From Paracoccus shanxieyensis (lineage in GTDB: Bacteria > Pseudomonadota > Alphaproteobacteria > Rhodobacterales > Rhodobacteraceae): a stretch of 64,000 bases of DNA. The position numbers and the translations under genes were made by a program. The notes under the pieces were generated by a model, which had not been told where the DNA came from, ran no database searches, and saw only the letters and a program-made list of their open reading frames with translations. The stretch spans positions 63,031 through 127,030 of the forward strand of contig NZ_WMII01000014.1 of NCBI RefSeq assembly GCF_009711265.1. The letters run 5' to 3'. This document shows, one piece after another, positions 8,172 to 16,877 of the stretch. Positions within the stretch are counted from its first letter, which is position 1, and the number at the start of each line of letters is the position of its first letter.

Positions 8172-8996
8172 ATGAGCCTGACCGACACCCTAAGTGCCGT
8201 CCGCAGCCGCAGCCCGTCCTGGCGACCCAGCCTGCCCGGACGGCAGGCGCTGCTGCCCTATGCCGTGCCCGCCGCCATCCTGATCCTGTGGGAAATCGCC
8301 GGCGCCACGGGGCTGATGGCCGACACGATCATGCCGCGCCCATCGACCATTTTCGCCACCGCGCTGCGGCTGACGGCCTCGGGCGAGCTGTTCACGCATC
8401 TGGGCGTATCGGCTGCCCGCGCGCTGGCCGGTCTGATCGTCGGCGGCAGCATCGGCTTTGCGCTTGGCGTGGCCAATGGCGTCTCGCGCCTGTCCGAGAC
8501 GCTGACCGACACCACGCTGCAGATGATCCGCAACATCCCGCATCTTGCGCTGATCCCGCTGGTCATCCTGTGGTTCGGCATCGGCGAAGGCGCGAAACTG
8601 TTCCTTGTCGCGCTTGGCGTGTTTTTCCCGATCTATCTGAACACGTTGCATGGTATTCGTAATGTAGATTCTCAGCTAATCGAGATGGGACGGGCTTACG
8701 GCATGACCTCGCGCCAGTTGTTCCGCCGCATCGTGCTGCCGGGCGCGCTGCCTTCGATCTTTGTCGGGCTGCGTTACGGGCTGGGCATCATGTGGCTGAC
8801 GCTGATCGTGGCGGAAACCCTGTCGGCCTCGTCGGGGCTTGGCTACATGGCGATGCAGGCGCGTGAATTCATGATCCTTGATGTCGTGGTGCTGTCGATC
8901 CTGCTTTACGCCGCCCTTGGCAAGCTGGCCGACACCCTGACCCGTGCGTTGGAACGCCGCGCCCTGAAATGGAGCCCCGCTTATGCAGGCCGTTAA
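8172..8996 (+). CDS. ssuC: Aliphatic sulfonate ABC transporter, permease
   Basis: A 274-residue BPD-type permease with about six membrane helices. The EAA loop reads EMGRAYGMTSRQLFRRIVLPGALPSI (about residues 171-197), the site that docks the ATPase SsuB. Start ATG 8172 follows AAGGA. It overlaps ssuB by 14 bases, implying translational coupling. Odd: codons around 8651-8695 use AT-rich synonymous choices (GGT ATT CGT AAT GTA GAT TCT) unlike everything else in the operon, although the protein sequence remains a normal SsuC; see findings. Confidence 0.95.
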   Translation: MSLTDTLSAVRSRSPSWRPSLPGRQALLPYAVPAAILILWEIAGATGLMADTIMPRPSTIFATALRLTASGELFTHLGVSAARALAGLIVGGSIGFALGVANGVSRLSETLTDTTLQMIRNIPHLALIPLVILWFGIGEGAKLFLVALGVFFPIYLNTLHGIRNVDSQLIEMGRAYGMTSRQLFRRIVLPGALPSIFVGLRYGLGIMWLTLIVAETLSASSGLGYMAMQAREFMILDVVVLSILLYAALGKLADTLTRALERRALKWSPAYAGR

Positions 8997-9759
8997 CCTT
9001 CTTCCCCGCGATATCGACGTGCCCCCCATGCTGCGCCATGGCGAAGGCGCGGCGGTCAAGCTGTCGCATGTCAGCCGCAGTTTTGACGGCAACCGCGTGC
9101 TCTCCGGGTTGGATCTGACCGTGCGCCCCGGCGAGTTTCTGTCCATCGTCGGCAAAAGCGGCTGCGGCAAGTCCACGCTGCTGCGGCTGATCGCCGGGCT
9201 GGACAAGCCCACATCCGGCACGGTCACCGTCGATGGCAAGCCTGCGACGCAGGCAGGCGACCGGCTGCGCATCATGTTTCAGGAACCCCGCCTGCTGCCC
9301 TGGGCCTCGGTCGCCGAAAATGTCGCGGTCGGCCTCCGCGGTGGCCCCGACCCGACATCCGTGGCCGATGCGCTGGCGGCGGTGCAACTGCCCGACAAGG
9401 CCGATTTCTGGCCCGCGCAGCTGTCGGGCGGCCAGCGGCAGCGCGTGGCGCTGGCCCGCGCGCTGGTCAGCCATCCGGGCCTTCTGGTTCTGGACGAGCC
9501 GCTTGGCGCGCTGGACGCGCTGACGCGGCTGACCATGCAGAACCTGATCCGCGACATGCACGCCAAGGCGGGCTTCACCGCCATCCTTGTCACCCATGAC
9601 GTGGCCGAGGCCGTGGCCCTGTCCGACCGGGTGATCGTGCTGGGTCAGGGCGGCATCCTGTCGGAAACCCAGATCCTGCGCGTCGGCCCCACCACGCGCG
9701 GCAGCGCCGAACTGGCTGCCATCGAGGCCGAGATCCTTGACGCGATCTTTGCCGCCTGA
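8983..9759 (+). CDS. ssuB: Aliphatic sulfonate ABC transporter, ATP-binding protein
   Basis: A 258-residue ABC ATPase: Walker A GKSGCGKST (about residues 56-64), Q-loop FQEPRLLPW, signature LSGGQRQRVALARAL, Walker B LLVLDEPLGALD, and H-loop LVTHD. The FQEPRLLPW Q-loop is typical of the SsuB/TauB/NrtD group. It powers import through SsuC. It starts inside the end of ssuC and is the last gene of the operon; a loose stem (CCCCGC 9771-9776 with GCGGGG 9799-9804) follows but has no U tract. Confidence 0.95.
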   Translation: MQAVNLLPRDIDVPPMLRHGEGAAVKLSHVSRSFDGNRVLSGLDLTVRPGEFLSIVGKSGCGKSTLLRLIAGLDKPTSGTVTVDGKPATQAGDRLRIMFQEPRLLPWASVAENVAVGLRGGPDPTSVADALAAVQLPDKADFWPAQLSGGQRQRVALARALVSHPGLLVLDEPLGALDALTRLTMQNLIRDMHAKAGFTAILVTHDVAEAVALSDRVIVLGQGGILSETQILRVGPTTRGSAELAAIEAEILDAIFAA

Positions 9760-9865
9760 ACAGGCAGCGGCCCCGCCGACGTGATCGCAATCGCGTTAGC
9801 GGGGTTGTCATGTCCGGTCAGGCATGTTGACCTGTCCCCCTACCGATGCCGAACACCGAAAGCTT

Positions 9866-11128
9866 ATGTTGAAAAGCATTTTGCCGCTGGGTGCGCTTCT
9901 TCTGGGGTCCGCCTTTCTTCTTTTCGCCGGGGGCGTGAACGCCCTGATCCTGCCCATTCGGGGCGAGATTCAGGGCTTTACCGCCGCCTCTCTGGGGCTG
10001 CTGGGCACGGGCTGGGCCGTTGGCTATGTCGCCGGTTGCGTGCTGACGCCCCGGCTGGTGCAGCGCGTGGGGCATGTGCGGGTCTTTGGCGCGATGTGCG
10101 CCTTTGCCGCCATCTCGATCCTGCTGTCGCTGCTGATGATGTCGCCTTGGGTCTGGATCCCGCTGCGCGGCCTGTCGGGCTTTTGCTTTGCGGGCGCGGC
10201 CATGGTGGTGGAAAGCTGGCTGAGCGAACGGGCCGAGCAAAGCGCGCGCGGCCGCGTCTTCGGCGTCTATACCATGGTGAACCTGTCGGCGACGACGGCG
10301 GGGCAGATGGTGCTGACGCTGGGCGATCCGCGCGGCTATCTGTTCTTTGTCCTTGCTGCGATCATCTATTGCCTGGCGCTGCTGCCGACCGCCGTGTCGG
10401 CCACCTCGACGCCCGCGCCGCTGGCCAGTGTCCGGCTGGATCTGCGAGCCTTGTGGCGCAACTCTCCGGTCGCGGTGTTTGCGGTCTTCATGGTCGGCAT
10501 TTCGAATGGCAGCTTCGGCACGCTGGCGCCGGTCTATGCCGCGCGGGCGGGGCTGACGCTCAGCGATATCGCGCTGTTTGCCAGCGTGCCGGTGCTGGCG
10601 GGGGCGCTGGCGCAATTGCCGGTGGGCTTTCTGTCGGACCGTCTGGACCGCAGGCTGGTGCTGATCGGCACGGCGGTCATCGCGCTGGGGGCCGATCTGG
10701 TGTTCATCCTTGCCGCGCCGCAGGGGCCTGTGGGCAATCTGGTGGTCGCGGGCTGGTTCGGGGCCATGGTCTTTGCCATGTATCCGCTGATCGTGGCCCA
10801 TGCCAATGACCACGCCCCCGCAGGCACGGCCATTCAGGTCAGCGGCGGGCTGCTGCTGGTCTTTGGCGTCGGCACGATGATCGGCCCGACGGTGGCGGGT
10901 TTTGCGATGACCGGCTTTGGCCCGGTCAGCCTGTTCTGGGTCACCGGGTTCGCCCATGCCGCGCTGATCGGCTTTGGGTTGGTCCGCATCCGCGCCCGCA
11001 CCGCCCTGCGCCCCGAGGAAAAGACCGCCTTCCGCATGGCCCCGGCCACCCGCGCCGTCACCCCCGAAACCGTGGCGCTGCGCGAGGTCAGCGACGCCCC
11101 CCCGCCCGAGGAGCGGCAGGCCGCCTAG
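9866..11128 (+). CDS. MFS transporter (YcaD-like)
   Basis: A hydrophobic protein of 420 residues with about 12 membrane helices, resembling the YcaD/UMF group of the major facilitator superfamily. Motif-A-like loops read TPRLVQRVGHVRVFG and GFLSDRLDRRLVLIG, and VVESWLSERAEQSARGRVFGVYTM is typical of YcaD relatives. Substrate unknown. The start at 9866 (MLKSILPLGALLLG) begins just before helix 1; ATG 9824 is an alternative 14 codons upstream and neither has a good ribosome site. Its stop shares CTAG with the stop of convergent epmA. Confidence 0.85.
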   Translation: MLKSILPLGALLLGSAFLLFAGGVNALILPIRGEIQGFTAASLGLLGTGWAVGYVAGCVLTPRLVQRVGHVRVFGAMCAFAAISILLSLLMMSPWVWIPLRGLSGFCFAGAAMVVESWLSERAEQSARGRVFGVYTMVNLSATTAGQMVLTLGDPRGYLFFVLAAIIYCLALLPTAVSATSTPAPLASVRLDLRALWRNSPVAVFAVFMVGISNGSFGTLAPVYAARAGLTLSDIALFASVPVLAGALAQLPVGFLSDRLDRRLVLIGTAVIALGADLVFILAAPQGPVGNLVVAGWFGAMVFAMYPLIVAHANDHAPAGTAIQVSGGLLLVFGVGTMIGPTVAGFAMTGFGPVSLFWVTGFAHAALIGFGLVRIRARTALRPEEKTAFRMAPATRAVTPETVALREVSDAPPPEERQAA

Positions 11129-12180
11129 CCCTGAATGCCGCCCTGACCGCCGCCCTGGCCGTCGCTGACCGGGGTCCAGATCACGTCCTCGATCCGCGGC
11201 GCGCCGGTGGCCAGCATGACCAGCCGGTCGAACCCCAAGGCACAACCCGAGGCAGGCGGCATCTGCGCCAGCGCCGCCAGAAAATCCTCATCCAGCGGAT
11301 AGCGTTCGCCATAGACGCGCGCCTTTTCGTCCATCTCCTGCAGGAAGCGGCGGCGCTGCTCGGCGGGATCGGTCAATTCGCCAAAGCCATTGGCCAGTTC
11401 GATGCCGCAGGCGTAAAGCTCGAACCGCTCGGCCTCGCGCGGGTCGGTGGCGGGCCGGGCCAGCGCGGCTTCGGCGGCGGGATAGCGGTCAAGGATCAGC
11501 GGGCGGCCATGGCCCAGATGCGGTTCCACCTTTTCGACCAGCACGCGCGACAGGATGTCGGACCATGTGTCATCGGGCGCGGTGCGCAGATCGGTCTGCG
11601 CGCGCAGCGCCTCGACATCGGTATCGGCGCCGTCGCAGGTGGCCAGCAGGTCGATGCCCGCATAGTCGCGAAAGGCCTCGGCCACGGTCATCACCTGAGG
11701 CGTGGCATAGGGATCGCAGGTGGCGCCGCGATGCTGCAGCAGCGTTGCCCCCGCAGCCTGCGCCGCCAACCGCAGGAACGCCGCGCAATCGTCGAACAGC
11801 ACATGATAATCCTGCCCCACGCGATACCATTCCAGCATGGTGAATTCGGGATGATGGCGCGGCGTGCGTTCGCGGTTGCGCCAGACATGGCCAAGGCTGA
11901 AGATGCGCGGCTCACCGGCGGCCAGCAGCTTCTTCATGGCAAATTCCGGGCTGGTATGCAGATACATCGGCTGCGCCATGCCGTCATTGCCGATCATCTG
12001 CGTGGCGAAACCGTGCAGATGCGCCTCATTTCCGGGGCTGATGGCAAGGGCCGAGGCGTCCACCTCAAGGAAATCCTGCCTGCCCAGCCAGTCGCGGATC
12101 GCCGATTGCGTGCGGTTGCGCGCCATCAGCAGCGGGCGGCGTTCGGCATGATATTCGCGGTTCCACCACGGCGTTGACAT
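11125..12180 (-). CDS. epmA: Elongation factor P--(R)-beta-lysine ligase
   Basis: A 351-residue class II lysyl-tRNA-synthetase-like protein without an anticodon-binding domain, as expected of EpmA/GenX/PoxA. Visible motifs are [19 protein letters not shown] (motif 1 area), [23 protein letters not shown] (motif 2), and [15 protein letters not shown] (motif 3). EpmA ligates beta-lysine to a conserved lysine of EF-P. The start ATG 12180 is 115 bases from the divergent efp start, so the pair forms a natural functional unit. The partner aminomutase EpmB is not in the window. No strong ribosome site precedes the start; the open frame extends upstream into efp. Confidence 0.93.
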   Translation of the reverse strand: MSTPWWNREYHAERRPLLMARNRTQSAIRDWLGRQDFLEVDASALAISPGNEAHLHGFATQMIGNDGMAQPMYLHTSPEFAMKKLLAAGEPRIFSLGHVWRNRERTPRHHPEFTMLEWYRVGQDYHVLFDDCAAFLRLAAQAAGATLLQHRGATCDPYATPQVMTVAEAFRDYAGIDLLATCDGADTDVEALRAQTDLRTAPDDTWSDILSRVLVEKVEPHLGHGRPLILDRYPAAEAALARPATDPREAERFELYACGIELANGFGELTDPAEQRRRFLQEMDEKARVYGERYPLDEDFLAALAQMPPASGCALGFDRLVMLATGAPRIEDVIWTPVSDGQGGGQGGIQG

Positions 12181-12295
12181 GCAATATCCTTTCCAGACTG
12201 GCATTGCAGCGCGCAAGGCGTTATTGAACCCCATCTTTGCCGGCCCTCGCATAGCCGGTGATCCGGTATTTGAAAAGCACGCAAGGAAACGCGCC

Positions 12296-12862
12296 TTGAA
12301 AGTCATCGCCTCCAGCCTTCGCAAAGGCAATGTCGTCGAAATCGACGGCAAGCTTCATGTCGTCCTGACGGCGACCAACTTCCACCCCGGCAAGGGCACG
12401 CCCACGACGCAGGTCGATCTGCGCCGCATCGCCGACGGCAACAAGGTGTCGGAACGCTGGAAGACCACCGAACAGGTCGAACGCGCCCATGTCGACGAAC
12501 GGTCCTATGACTTCCTGTATGAAGACAGCGAAGGCTACCATTTCATGGAGCCGGAAAGCTATGCGCAGGTCGTCGTGGCCCCCGATGTCGTCGGCGACGA
12601 CAAGGTGTTTCTGGAAGACGGCATCCGCGTGTTCCTGCAGGTTCACAACGATGTGGTGATCGCCATCGAACTGCCCCAGCGCGTCACCGTCGAAGTGGCC
12701 GAGACCGAGCCGGTGGTGAAGGGTCAGACCGCCTCGTCCAGCTACAAACCCGCCATCGCCCATAACGGCGTGCGTATCATGGTGCCGCCCCATATCGGCG
12801 TCGGCACCAAGGTCATCATCAATACCGAAGACCTGTCCTACGTCGAACGCGCAAAAGCATAA
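12296..12862 (+). CDS. efp: Translation elongation factor P
   Basis: A 188-residue EF-P with the usual three-domain length. [18 protein letters not shown] starts domain I, and NFHPGKGTP carries the lysine (K33) that EpmA modifies; the C-terminal [21 protein letters not shown] is the standard ending. EF-P relieves ribosome stalling at polyproline. The family N-terminus (MKVIASSL) corresponds here to TTG at 12296, preceded by AGGAAA, so initiation at TTG is the best call; an ATG at 12179 would add 39 atypical residues. A strong terminator follows at 12865-12890. Confidence 0.95.
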   Translation: MKVIASSLRKGNVVEIDGKLHVVLTATNFHPGKGTPTTQVDLRRIADGNKVSERWKTTEQVERAHVDERSYDFLYEDSEGYHFMEPESYAQVVVAPDVVGDDKVFLEDGIRVFLQVHNDVVIAIELPQRVTVEVAETEPVVKGQTASSSYKPAIAHNGVRIMVPPHIGVGTKVIINTEDLSYVERAKA

Positions 12863-12864
12863 GG

Positions 12865-12890
12865 AAAAGGGGGCCTTGCGCCCCCTTTTT
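12865..12890. terminator. Bidirectional terminator between efp and phnM
   Basis: GGGGGC (12869-12874), loop CTTGC, GCCCCC (12880-12885), flanked by AAAA on the left and TTTTT on the right. It lies exactly between the convergent ends of efp (+) and phnM (-), the A and T tracts serving both directions. Confidence 0.9.
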
Positions 12891-14020
12891 CATCCCACCC
12901 GGCGGCCTTCGACCCAGACGCCGGTGACACGCGCCGTGCGCTCCATATCCGCCAGCCGGATCAGGTCGGCACGCAGGCCCACGGCAATCCGCCCCCGGTC
13001 ATCCAGCCCCGTCGCGCGCGCGGGCGCATCTGTCACCGTGCAGAAGGCGCGCGGCAGATCGTCCCACAGCCGCGCCAGATGACAGGCCCCCAGCAGCAGG
13101 CTAGAGGGCACATAATCCGACGAGATGATGTCCAGCAGCCCGGCCTTCGCCAGAAGCTCGGCGGCGATATTGCCCGAATGCGACCCGCCCCGGATCAGGT
13201 TCGGCCCGCCCATGATGTTCAGGATGCCGTGGTCATGGCCCGCCCGTGCGGCTTCCTCGGTCGTGGGAAACTCGGCCAGCCTGACGCCATGCGCGGCGCT
13301 GACGGCGACCTGAGCGGCATCGGTATCGTCATGGCTGGCCAGTGTCGCGCCCAGACGGCGGGCCGCGGCGACTGCGCCTGCCTCATGCGCGTCGCCGAAG
13401 CGGGCGCGCAGATCCTTCAGCCGCGCGACATGTTCGTCGAACTCGGCATTGCTCAGCCCTTTCGAGCCCTGCACATATTCCGCAAGCTTGCTGATGTCGC
13501 GAAACTGGCGCTGGCCGGGCGTGTGATCCATCAGGCTGACCAGCCGCACGCGGTCGCCCGGGGTGAACTCGGCCAGCTCATCCATCAGGGTTTCGCTGCA
13601 GATCTCGGTGCGCAGGTGGATGAAATGGCTGATGCGCAAGCGCCGCGCCGCGACCAGAGCGTTGATTTCCGTGACCAGAGGCCGGGCATATTTCGCATAA
13701 CCCGCGCCATCCTTGGGGATCGAGCCCACCCGCACCGCATCGAATACTGTGGTGATCCCGGTCGAGGCAAGCTCGCCATCATGGGCAAAGATCGCCGCCG
13801 AATGCGGCCAGTTCACGCCCGGACGCGGCTGGATGTGGCGTTCCAGATTGTCGGTATGCAGCTCGATCAGACCGGGCGCCAGATGCGCGCCGCCGCAATC
13901 CTCGGCGCCTGCGGGCACGGCGTCGCCTTCGGTGATGGCGGCGATCCGGCCATCTTCGATATGGACCTGCCCGCGCATCACGCGGTCGGCAAGGATCAGT
14001 TGGGCATTGGCCAGTATCAT
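12890..14020 (-). CDS. phnM: Alpha-D-ribose 1-methylphosphonate 5-triphosphate diphosphatase
   Basis: A 376-residue amidohydrolase-fold protein with PhnM hallmarks: LAPGLIELHTDNLERHIQPRPG (metal site), IFAHDGELASTGITTVFDAV, and LASHDDTDAAQV. It removes pyrophosphate from the C-P lyase intermediate to give ribose 1-methylphosphonate 5-phosphate. The start ATG 14020 shares ATGA with the stop of phnN, so it is the last cistron of the phnG-M arm. The open frame continues further upstream but only as a shadow of phnN. Family-typical length. Confidence 0.96.
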   Translation of the reverse strand: MILANAQLILADRVMRGQVHIEDGRIAAITEGDAVPAGAEDCGGAHLAPGLIELHTDNLERHIQPRPGVNWPHSAAIFAHDGELASTGITTVFDAVRVGSIPKDGAGYAKYARPLVTEINALVAARRLRISHFIHLRTEICSETLMDELAEFTPGDRVRLVSLMDHTPGQRQFRDISKLAEYVQGSKGLSNAEFDEHVARLKDLRARFGDAHEAGAVAAARRLGATLASHDDTDAAQVAVSAAHGVRLAEFPTTEEAARAGHDHGILNIMGGPNLIRGGSHSGNIAAELLAKAGLLDIISSDYVPSSLLLGACHLARLWDDLPRAFCTVTDAPARATGLDDRGRIAVGLRADLIRLADMERTARVTGVWVEGRRVG

Positions 14021-14541
14021 GCGTTCACCTTGTCCAGCGCGGCCAGAAAGGCCCTGACCGCTGTCTCCACAGTTTCGGAATTGTCGATATGCGTCACCGG
14101 CAGGCCCTCGGGCAAGGGGCCGGTCCCGCGCGCGATGCGGGCGGCGATCTGCCCGGCATCCTCGCGGCCCCGTGCGGACAGGCGCTTGGCCAGAACCTCG
14201 GGGCGGGCGGTGATGTGGATGACATGCAGCCCCGGCAGAACCGTCGCCGCCTGCGCCAGGGCCCGGCGCGACAGGTTCACCAGCACGGGCCCGTCCAGAA
14301 AGGCGTCGCGCGGCAGGCCGTAGCGCAGGCCATGCGCCTGCCAGTCCAGCAGGAACCGGCCCTGCGCCTGCATCTGCGCGAAAGCCTCGGGCGTGACGCC
14401 CTCGAAATCTTCGCCCCCCGAACCCGAGGGACGGGTGATGACCCGCCGCACCAGCCGCAGATCGGGCCGGATCGCGCATGCCGCCAGCATCAGCGTATCC
14501 TTGCCCGCACCTGACGGGCCGACCACCGCGACATGCGTCAT
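14017..14541 (-). CDS. phnN: Ribose 1,5-bisphosphate phosphokinase
   Basis: A 174-residue guanylate-kinase-like P-loop protein: VVGPSGAGKDTLML at residues 5-18 is the PhnN-type Walker A (GKDT), followed by RRVITRPSGSGGEDFEGVTPEAF. PhnN converts ribose 1,5-bisphosphate to PRPP, closing the C-P lyase pathway. It overlaps phnL and phnM by four bases at each end (ATGA at both), indicating tight translational coupling. Confidence 0.95.
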   Translation of the reverse strand: MTHVAVVGPSGAGKDTLMLAACAIRPDLRLVRRVITRPSGSGGEDFEGVTPEAFAQMQAQGRFLLDWQAHGLRYGLPRDAFLDGPVLVNLSRRALAQAATVLPGLHVIHITARPEVLAKRLSARGREDAGQIAARIARGTGPLPEGLPVTHIDNSETVETAVRAFLAALDKVNA

Positions 14542-15221
14542 GCCTGCACCTCGGGACGGAAGCCCGTCACGTCGACGACCCGGTCACACAGCCGGTCCCG
14601 CGCGCCCTCATCGTGGAAAATGCCCAGAATGGCGGTGCCGCGTGCCTTGGCCTCCTCGATCAGTTGCATCACCGTCTCGCGGTTCTGCGCATCCAGGCTG
14701 GCCGTCGGTTCGTCCAGCAGCAGCGCCGGATAGGGATGGATGAACCCGCGCGCGATATTGACGCGCTGCTGCTCGCCGCCCGAAAACGTGGTCGGCGACA
14801 GCGACCACAGCCGCTCGGCGATGCGCAGGCGCGACAGCAGATGCGCGGCGCGGGTTTCCGCCTCGGGCTGGGGCACGCCAAGCGCCAGCAGCGGCTCGGC
14901 CACGACCCGCAGCGTCGGCACGCGCGGCAGCACGCGCAGAAACTGGCTGACATAGCCCAGACCGGCGCGACGCATCGCGATGATCTGGCGCGGCTCGGCA
15001 TGGCTGACGGTCAGCCCGCCCACGCGGATCACCCCGGCATCGGTGCGGTAATTGCCCCAGATCATCCGCATCAGCGTGGATTTCCCCGCGCCCGAGGCGC
15101 CGGTCAAGGCCACGCATTCCCCCGGCGCGACCGCAAGGCTGGCGCCCTGCATGACGCGCAGCACCGTGCCGCCCTGATTGTGCAAGGTGAATTCCTTGGC
15201 GACGTTTTCAGCAAGGATCAT
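14538..15221 (-). CDS. phnL: C-P lyase system ABC-type ATPase PhnL
   Basis: A 227-residue ABC ATPase: Walker [21 protein letters not shown], whose tail is characteristic of PhnL, Q-loop YVSQFLRVLPRV, signature FSGGEQQRVNIAR, and Walker B ALLLDEPTASLD. PhnL associates with the C-P lyase core PhnGHIJ and is needed for phosphonate use, not membrane transport. Start ATG 15221 follows an AGGTGTGAG site and is four bases from the phnK stop. The upstream open frame inside phnK is not used. Confidence 0.96.
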   Translation of the reverse strand: MILAENVAKEFTLHNQGGTVLRVMQGASLAVAPGECVALTGASGAGKSTLMRMIWGNYRTDAGVIRVGGLTVSHAEPRQIIAMRRAGLGYVSQFLRVLPRVPTLRVVAEPLLALGVPQPEAETRAAHLLSRLRIAERLWSLSPTTFSGGEQQRVNIARGFIHPYPALLLDEPTASLDAQNRETVMQLIEEAKARGTAILGIFHDEGARDRLCDRVVDVTGFRPEVQA

Positions 15222-15225
15222 AGGC

Positions 15226-16044
15226 TCACACCTGCAAGACAGAGGACACAAGAAGCTGGGTATAGGCATGCTGCGGATCATCCAAGACCTGATCGGTCAA
15301 CCCGCTTTCGATGACATGCCCGCCCTTCATCACCATCAGCCGGTCCGCCAGAAGCCGGACCACGGCCAGATCATGCGTGACCAGCACGACAGACAACCCG
15401 ATATCGCGCACAAGGCCGCGCAGCAGATCCAGCAGCCGCGCCTGCACGCTGACATCCAGCCCGCCGGTCGGCTCGTCCATGAAGGCAAGCCTCGGCCCGG
15501 ACACCAGATTGCGCGCGATCTGCAAGCGTTGCTGCATGCCGCCCGAAAACTGCCGCGGCCGGTCGTCGATCCGGCCCGGATCGATCTCGACCCGCTCCAG
15601 CCAGTCGGCGGCCGTGGCGCGGATGCCGCCATAATGCCGCGCACCATTGGCCATCAGCCGCTCGCCGACATTGCCGCCGGCGCTGACGCCCAGCCGCAAT
15701 CCGTCGCGCGGGTTTTGATGCACAAAGGCCCAGTCGGTGCGACCCAGATGCCGCCGCGCGGCCTCGCTCAGGGTCAGGGTATCGACCGGACCCTGATCGC
15801 GCGTGTCAAAGACGACCGATCCCGCATCGGGCCGCAACTGACCCGACAGGCAGCCAAGCAGCGTGGACTTGCCCGATCCGCTTTCGCCGACGATGCCCAG
15901 CACCTCGCCCGGCCACAGATCGAAACCGACGCCGGTGCAGCCGATCCGCGCACCATAGCGCTTCTCGATGCCGCGCACCGAAAGCAGCGGCCGGGCTTCT
16001 TCGTTCCGCAAAATACTCCCGCCGGAGGCAAGCTCCCTGTCCAT
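15226..16044 (-). CDS. phnK: C-P lyase system ABC-type ATPase PhnK
   Basis: A 272-residue ABC ATPase with Walker A GESGSGKSTLLGC, HQNPRDGLRLGVSAGGNVGERLM (a PhnK-type segment), signature FSGGMQQRLQIARNL, Walker B LAFMDEPTGGLD, and H-loop LVTHD. A PhnK dimer docks on PhnJ of the core complex. ATG 16044 follows a strong AAGGAGG site located inside the end of phnJ, with a TGATG stop-start overlap. An N-terminal extension of about 25 residues before the ABC domain is slightly long for the family. Confidence 0.96.
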   Translation of the reverse strand: MDRELASGGSILRNEEARPLLSVRGIEKRYGARIGCTGVGFDLWPGEVLGIVGESGSGKSTLLGCLSGQLRPDAGSVVFDTRDQGPVDTLTLSEAARRHLGRTDWAFVHQNPRDGLRLGVSAGGNVGERLMANGARHYGGIRATAADWLERVEIDPGRIDDRPRQFSGGMQQRLQIARNLVSGPRLAFMDEPTGGLDVSVQARLLDLLRGLVRDIGLSVVLVTHDLAVVRLLADRLMVMKGGHVIESGLTDQVLDDPQHAYTQLLVSSVLQV

Positions 16045-16877
16045 CACGCACCTCCTTCGGCAAATTCCGCGCAATAATCCGTGTCCGAACAGACAAACAT
16101 CCGCCCCCCGGCATCATCGGTGATGACCTCATCCAGATAGCTGACGGTCGATCCGCAGATTGCACAGGCATGATCCGCCTTCGAGGCCACGAAAGGATGA
16201 TCGTCGAAATCCAGACTGCGCACGCGGGTATAGGGCGGCAGCGCATAGATCCGCTGTTCGCGCCCCGCTCCGAACAGCTGGATCGCCGGGCAGTCGTCCA
16301 GCTTGGGATTGTCGAATTTCGGAATGGGCGAGGGGTCCATGACATAGCGTCCCGCCACCTCGACCGGATAGGCATATGAGGTCGCGATCTGGCCATGCCG
16401 GGCGATATCTTCGTAAAGCCGCACCTGCATCAGCCCGTAATCCGCCAGCGCATGGATGCGCCGCGTCTCGGTCTCGCGCGGCTCCAGAAACCGCATGGGC
16501 TCGGGGATCGGCACCTGAAAGACCAGAATCTGATCCTCGGTCAGCGGGATTTCCGGCACGCGATGCCGGGTCTGGATCAGCGTCGCCTGACGCGTGCGCT
16601 GCGTCACGGCGATCCCGGCGGTCTTCTGGAAGAACTTGCGGATGCTGACGGCGTTCGTGGTGTCATCCGCGCCCTGATCGATGACCTTCAGCACATCCTC
16701 GGGGACCAGCGTGGCCGCCGTGACCTGCACGCCGCCCGTGCCCCAGCCGTAAGGCATCGGCATCTCGCGGCTGGCGAAGGGCACCTGATAGCCCGGCACG
16801 GCAATCCCCTTCAGGATGGCGCGACGGATCATGCGCTTGGTGTCCTCGTCCAGATAGGCGAAATTGTAATCGCTCAT
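16044..16877 (-). CDS. phnJ: Alpha-D-ribose 1-methylphosphonate 5-phosphate C-P lyase
   Basis: The 277-residue radical-SAM catalytic subunit of C-P lyase. The unusual C-terminal cysteine set is complete: CAIC, then a cysteine 22 residues on and another six later (MFVCSDTDYC), matching C241/C244/C266/C272 of the E. coli enzyme. The N-terminus NFAYLDEDTKRMIRRAILKG is typical. The enzyme cleaves the carbon-phosphorus bond to release an alkane. Start ATG 16877 shares ATGA with the phnI stop. Confidence 0.97.
   Translation of the reverse strand: MSDYNFAYLDEDTKRMIRRAILKGIAVPGYQVPFASREMPMPYGWGTGGVQVTAATLVPEDVLKVIDQGADDTTNAVSIRKFFQKTAGIAVTQRTRQATLIQTRHRVPEIPLTEDQILVFQVPIPEPMRFLEPRETETRRIHALADYGLMQVRLYEDIARHGQIATSYAYPVEVAGRYVMDPSPIPKFDNPKLDDCPAIQLFGAGREQRIYALPPYTRVRSLDFDDHPFVASKADHACAICGSTVSYLDEVITDDAGGRMFVCSDTDYCAEFAEGGA

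Noticed and set aside
9771..9804. Rho-independent terminator after ssuB
   Set aside because: CCCCGC and GCGGGG can pair, but the loop is 22 bases and no U tract follows, so the evidence is too weak for a terminator call.
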